Below the pieces are notes generated by a model. It worked only from the letters and a program-made list of their open reading frames with translations, was not told the DNA's origin and did not search any database. A stretch of DNA of 64,000 nucleotides, taken from assembly GCF_033568475.1 (NCBI RefSeq), contig NC_133120.1:82002151-82066150 (forward strand), given 5' to 3'. The stretch comes from Henckelia pumila (Eukaryota > Streptophyta > Magnoliopsida > Lamiales > Gesneriaceae). Positions 61,461 to 64,000 of the stretch are shown in pieces (within the stretch, counting starts at the first letter, position 1; every line of letters begins with the position of its first letter). The position numbers and the translations under genes are program-made.

Positions 61461-62454
61461 TACAAATACACATATAACAACAACAAATCATGCATGACTC
61501 ATGGTCTCAAATACATAAACTTATTTGCTTATTCACATAGATTAACAAAAAAATTTTTTTACAATTTACCTTATTTAATTTATAGAAAATGTTTGCACAT
61601 TTTCCAAAATTAGTTAATAAAGATATATTAGTAAAAAAAAAATGAATCCAAAATATAGAAATTGAACCATAGATTTGGAGCTATCGGAAAAGAAAATGAA
61701 ACCTATATAATTGGTCAGAATAGTACATGAATTTATATAAAAAAACTTTTAAAATTATATCTTCTTAAGTTATTAAATTACAAATATATTTCTTGAACGC
61801 ATATTTAGATCGAGAAGTTATAATGTGAGAGATTATTAATTTATTGAGAGATATTTATTTTCATTTATTTTAAACTAGAGAATCCCAATTTTCTTCCAAA
61901 TCAACTAGTTTACATATGCCAGCTTATAAGAGAAAATCAAATGATTTTTTGTCTAACAAATTTCATATTTTTCTCATGTGTTTTCGACATGAGCCACTAA
62001 TGTGTACTTTTGTTTCAATTTTAATTGTTTTTAACTGATTGATGCGTGACATCGACAACGATCGAGTCAAAGAAAATTGTTGACGTTGTATTGGATATTG
62101 TTGATGCATTCAATATCACGTCAATTCCGATAAAAATATTAAAATCATAAAAAATAATAAATTTATGGACTAAAATTGTGAATTGATCGATAACAAAACC
62201 AAAAATAAAAATTATGAAAGTTATAAAACCAAATATATAATTTCCCTTAGCTTAGAAAATTGTAAACTATAAATTTATTTATTTAGCATCACATATGTTG
62301 AAATTAATTTTTATGATCAACTCTTAGTACTATTTCAATGGCGGCGCCAAAGTTCTTTGAATGAAGGATCATCGGCAACCATTTTACATATTGTTTGATA
62401 TTTATATTATATTATATTTGATTCAACAAATTATATTTAAAACACTTTAAGAAC

Positions 62455-62665
62455 GAAAATAACCTGAAAACGGCTTCTAATTGACTGAAACTAATTTATT
62501 AGAAGTCAAATACGTAAATGAGGCTATATATTTGGCTAACAACTAATTTTTAATCAAGCATGTTCTTGCTTTCAACGACTTTTCTGATGACATTCTCCAT
62601 TGACTTTCAATTTTAATATAAAATTAATTTATTTGGATCAAGAGTCACGATTTGATTAATACAAC
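62455..62665. repeat. Diverged direct repeat, copy 2
   Basis: Second copy of the 61225-61460 unit, about 1.23 kb downstream. It ends at the AAT microsatellite, so the microsatellite sits where copy 1 continues with ACATACAAATAC. Confidence 0.75.
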
Positions 62666-62668
62666 ATC

Positions 62669-62754
<86 letters not shown>
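62669..62754. repeat. AAT microsatellite, 86 bp
   Basis: About 28 uninterrupted AAT units, the longest simple repeat in the window, with no interruptions visible. Confidence 0.97.
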
Positions 62755-63000
62755 TTTGGTGTCGTGTCTAAAAAATTTAGATGTATCAAATTAAAAACTG
62801 AAAGATGACTTTAACAGATTTTTTTTAATAATCTATGAAATAATTATTCAAATAGAATAATATTTTTTCTTAGAATTATATTGTCTTAATTATAGTATAT
62901 ATTTTAGTTTTAGATTGAAATGGTATAATTAATATTGTGACCATCCCATGATCATACAAATACGATACTTTTATATTTCAAGAGGTGTTTGAGTGGGTGG

Positions 63001-64000
63001 TGAAAGGAATTTTATTCCTTGATATTTTCGGCCCTTGTATTAATTGATATTATTAGATTTTGCTTTCGAGACAAGATAAAATATATGGTAAATATCCTGT
63101 ATATATCGATTATGTTAAAGATATATTTGTCAAGTTTAAATCATGTTTTGATAAGGTGATTATTTAATATAATATAATTCGATATTATCAAGATTTGATT
63201 TGCAAGATTTGATAGAGTTTATTTCCTACTAAAACATGTTTCCTTATTCATGTAGGACTCTATCTAAGAAAATCTTCATGATTTGAATGCTAATCTATAA
63301 AAGGGAATTTCACGCACAAGATGAAGAGAGACTTCAGGCGATAATACATTGCGCATACTCTGAAGAATTCTGTTGAAGAATTTGAAGAACTCTGAAGCAA
63401 GGTTTGCAACCATCGTTGTTGCATGTCCCCGTGTTGTCGTTCGTGTTGAAGACATCAAAGACAACACTGTGGAAACTGTGTTGTTGAAGATCTTTTCTGT
63501 CTCTTCAATTTAGGCTACGGGAGTTGCATCCAATTTCTTTTATATTCTGTTTATTTAGGATGCAAGTTTGATTTCTCAACTTATTGAGAAATTTAGGATT
63601 TAATGACTTTTCGTAAAATTACTAGGATTGCTTTGTAAGACTGATCTTACGTTTACTAGTAATATTTATCCCTAAGGCACCCGCACGAGTTTTTATACTC
63701 GTGCAAAATTATTTACTTGTTTTTTATTTACGCTTTAAATTTCCGCTGCACTGTGTTGTCTGTGGTGTTACCACACAAAGGACAACACTGCTTATTTTAC
63801 ATAACCAACCACGTACACCGTCTCTTTCACGTGGAATCAGAGCCACCACTTGACTTTACTAGGTGAGTTCCTTGTTTGTGTTACAGGTTAGTTATGTACA
63901 CTCCGTACACAAGTGCAATTCGTCCACCTATTTTGGATGGAACAAATTACGACCCTTGGAAATTGAAGATGAGCATGTACATTCAATCCATTGAGTCCAG
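63001..64000 (+). mobile_element. Ty1/copia retrotransposon, 5' end (runs off window)
   Basis: An 829-bp LTR is proposed at 63001-63829. It begins TGAAAG and ends CTTTCA, a 6-bp inverted terminal pair, with a CTATAAAAGG promoter box near 63294. Two bases after it, TGGAATCAGAGCCA (about 63832) matches the initiator-tRNA-Met primer-binding site of plant copia elements. The gag frame opens at 63894 (MYTPYTSAIRPP) and contains LDGTNYDPWKLKM, typical of copia gag. It stays open to the window edge. What is visible looks whole; the rest lies outside, so age and completeness cannot be judged. Confidence 0.8.

Larger units (their letters stand above)
59611..62668. other. AT-rich intergenic DNA downstream of FANCM
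   Basis: The first few hundred bases are probably the FANCM 3' UTR. The rest is very AT-rich with no supported coding region. It contains the two diverged direct repeats listed separately. Confidence 0.4.

Noticed and set aside
1-64000. Search for CRISPR arrays, rRNA and bacterial-style operons
   Set aside because: None seen; intron-rich genes and plant-type transposons rule out a prokaryotic origin.

Overview
This window looks like nuclear DNA from a eudicot plant. The genes are plant-type, with many short exons and AT-rich introns. They include plant-specific families: a class I TCP factor, an RMR-type vacuolar sorting receptor, a GH100 neutral invertase, a DUF688 protein and a TIC40 relic. 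The long AT-rich intergenic stretches are full of plant DNA transposons and LTR-element fossils. The species cannot be named from sequence alone; an asterid is only a guess.

Layout. 1-18.2 kb is gene-rich: a DUF688-like gene (1.7-2.3 kb, +); a hAT-type element with target-site duplication (5.07-5.93 kb); proteasome subunit alpha-4, PAC1 (8.4-9.15 kb, +, with a long 5' leader intron); an RMR-like PA/TM/RING-H2 receptor (10.6-12.9 kb, +, 4 exons); a membrane-anchored protein disulfide isomerase of the PDIL5-2 type (13.5-15.9 kb, -, 5 exons); and the V-ATPase assembly factor VMA21 (16.6-17.6 kb, -).

18.2-38.2 kb is a transposon-dominated accessory block. It holds a 1.0-kb Mutator-type non-autonomous element with a perfect 9-bp duplication, then a decayed 2.2-kb PIF/Harbinger element with three stacked GC palindromes. 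Next comes a truncated, frameshifted TIC40 copy abutting a Mutator-like transposase fragment. A very large inverted repeat follows (two arms of about 1.8 kb around a 0.7-kb spacer) whose arms carry DUF1985-like (Ulp1-associated) coding remnants. Several LTR-retrotransposon fossils and a 170-bp near-palindrome complete the block.

38.2-59.6 kb is gene-rich again: a cytosolic-type alkaline/neutral invertase (40.0-42.0 kb, +), a class I TCP transcription factor (44.1-45.3 kb, +) and a complete 24-exon FANCM DNA helicase (49.06-59.61 kb, +, 1335 aa). One FANCM intron fits a minor-spliceosome AT-AC intron. 59.6-64 kb is AT-rich, with a diverged local duplication, a long AAT microsatellite and the 5' end of a Ty1/copia element (829-bp LTR, primer-binding site, gag start) that runs off the window.

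The genes are independent housekeeping and regulatory loci, not a cluster: protein turnover (PAC1), secretory-pathway folding and sorting (PDIL5-2, RMR, VMA21), sucrose metabolism (invertase), growth control (TCP) and genome stability (FANCM). The most unusual items are the giant inverted repeat beside a Mutator-like fragment and a captured or duplicated TIC40 tail, and the AT-AC intron in FANCM.
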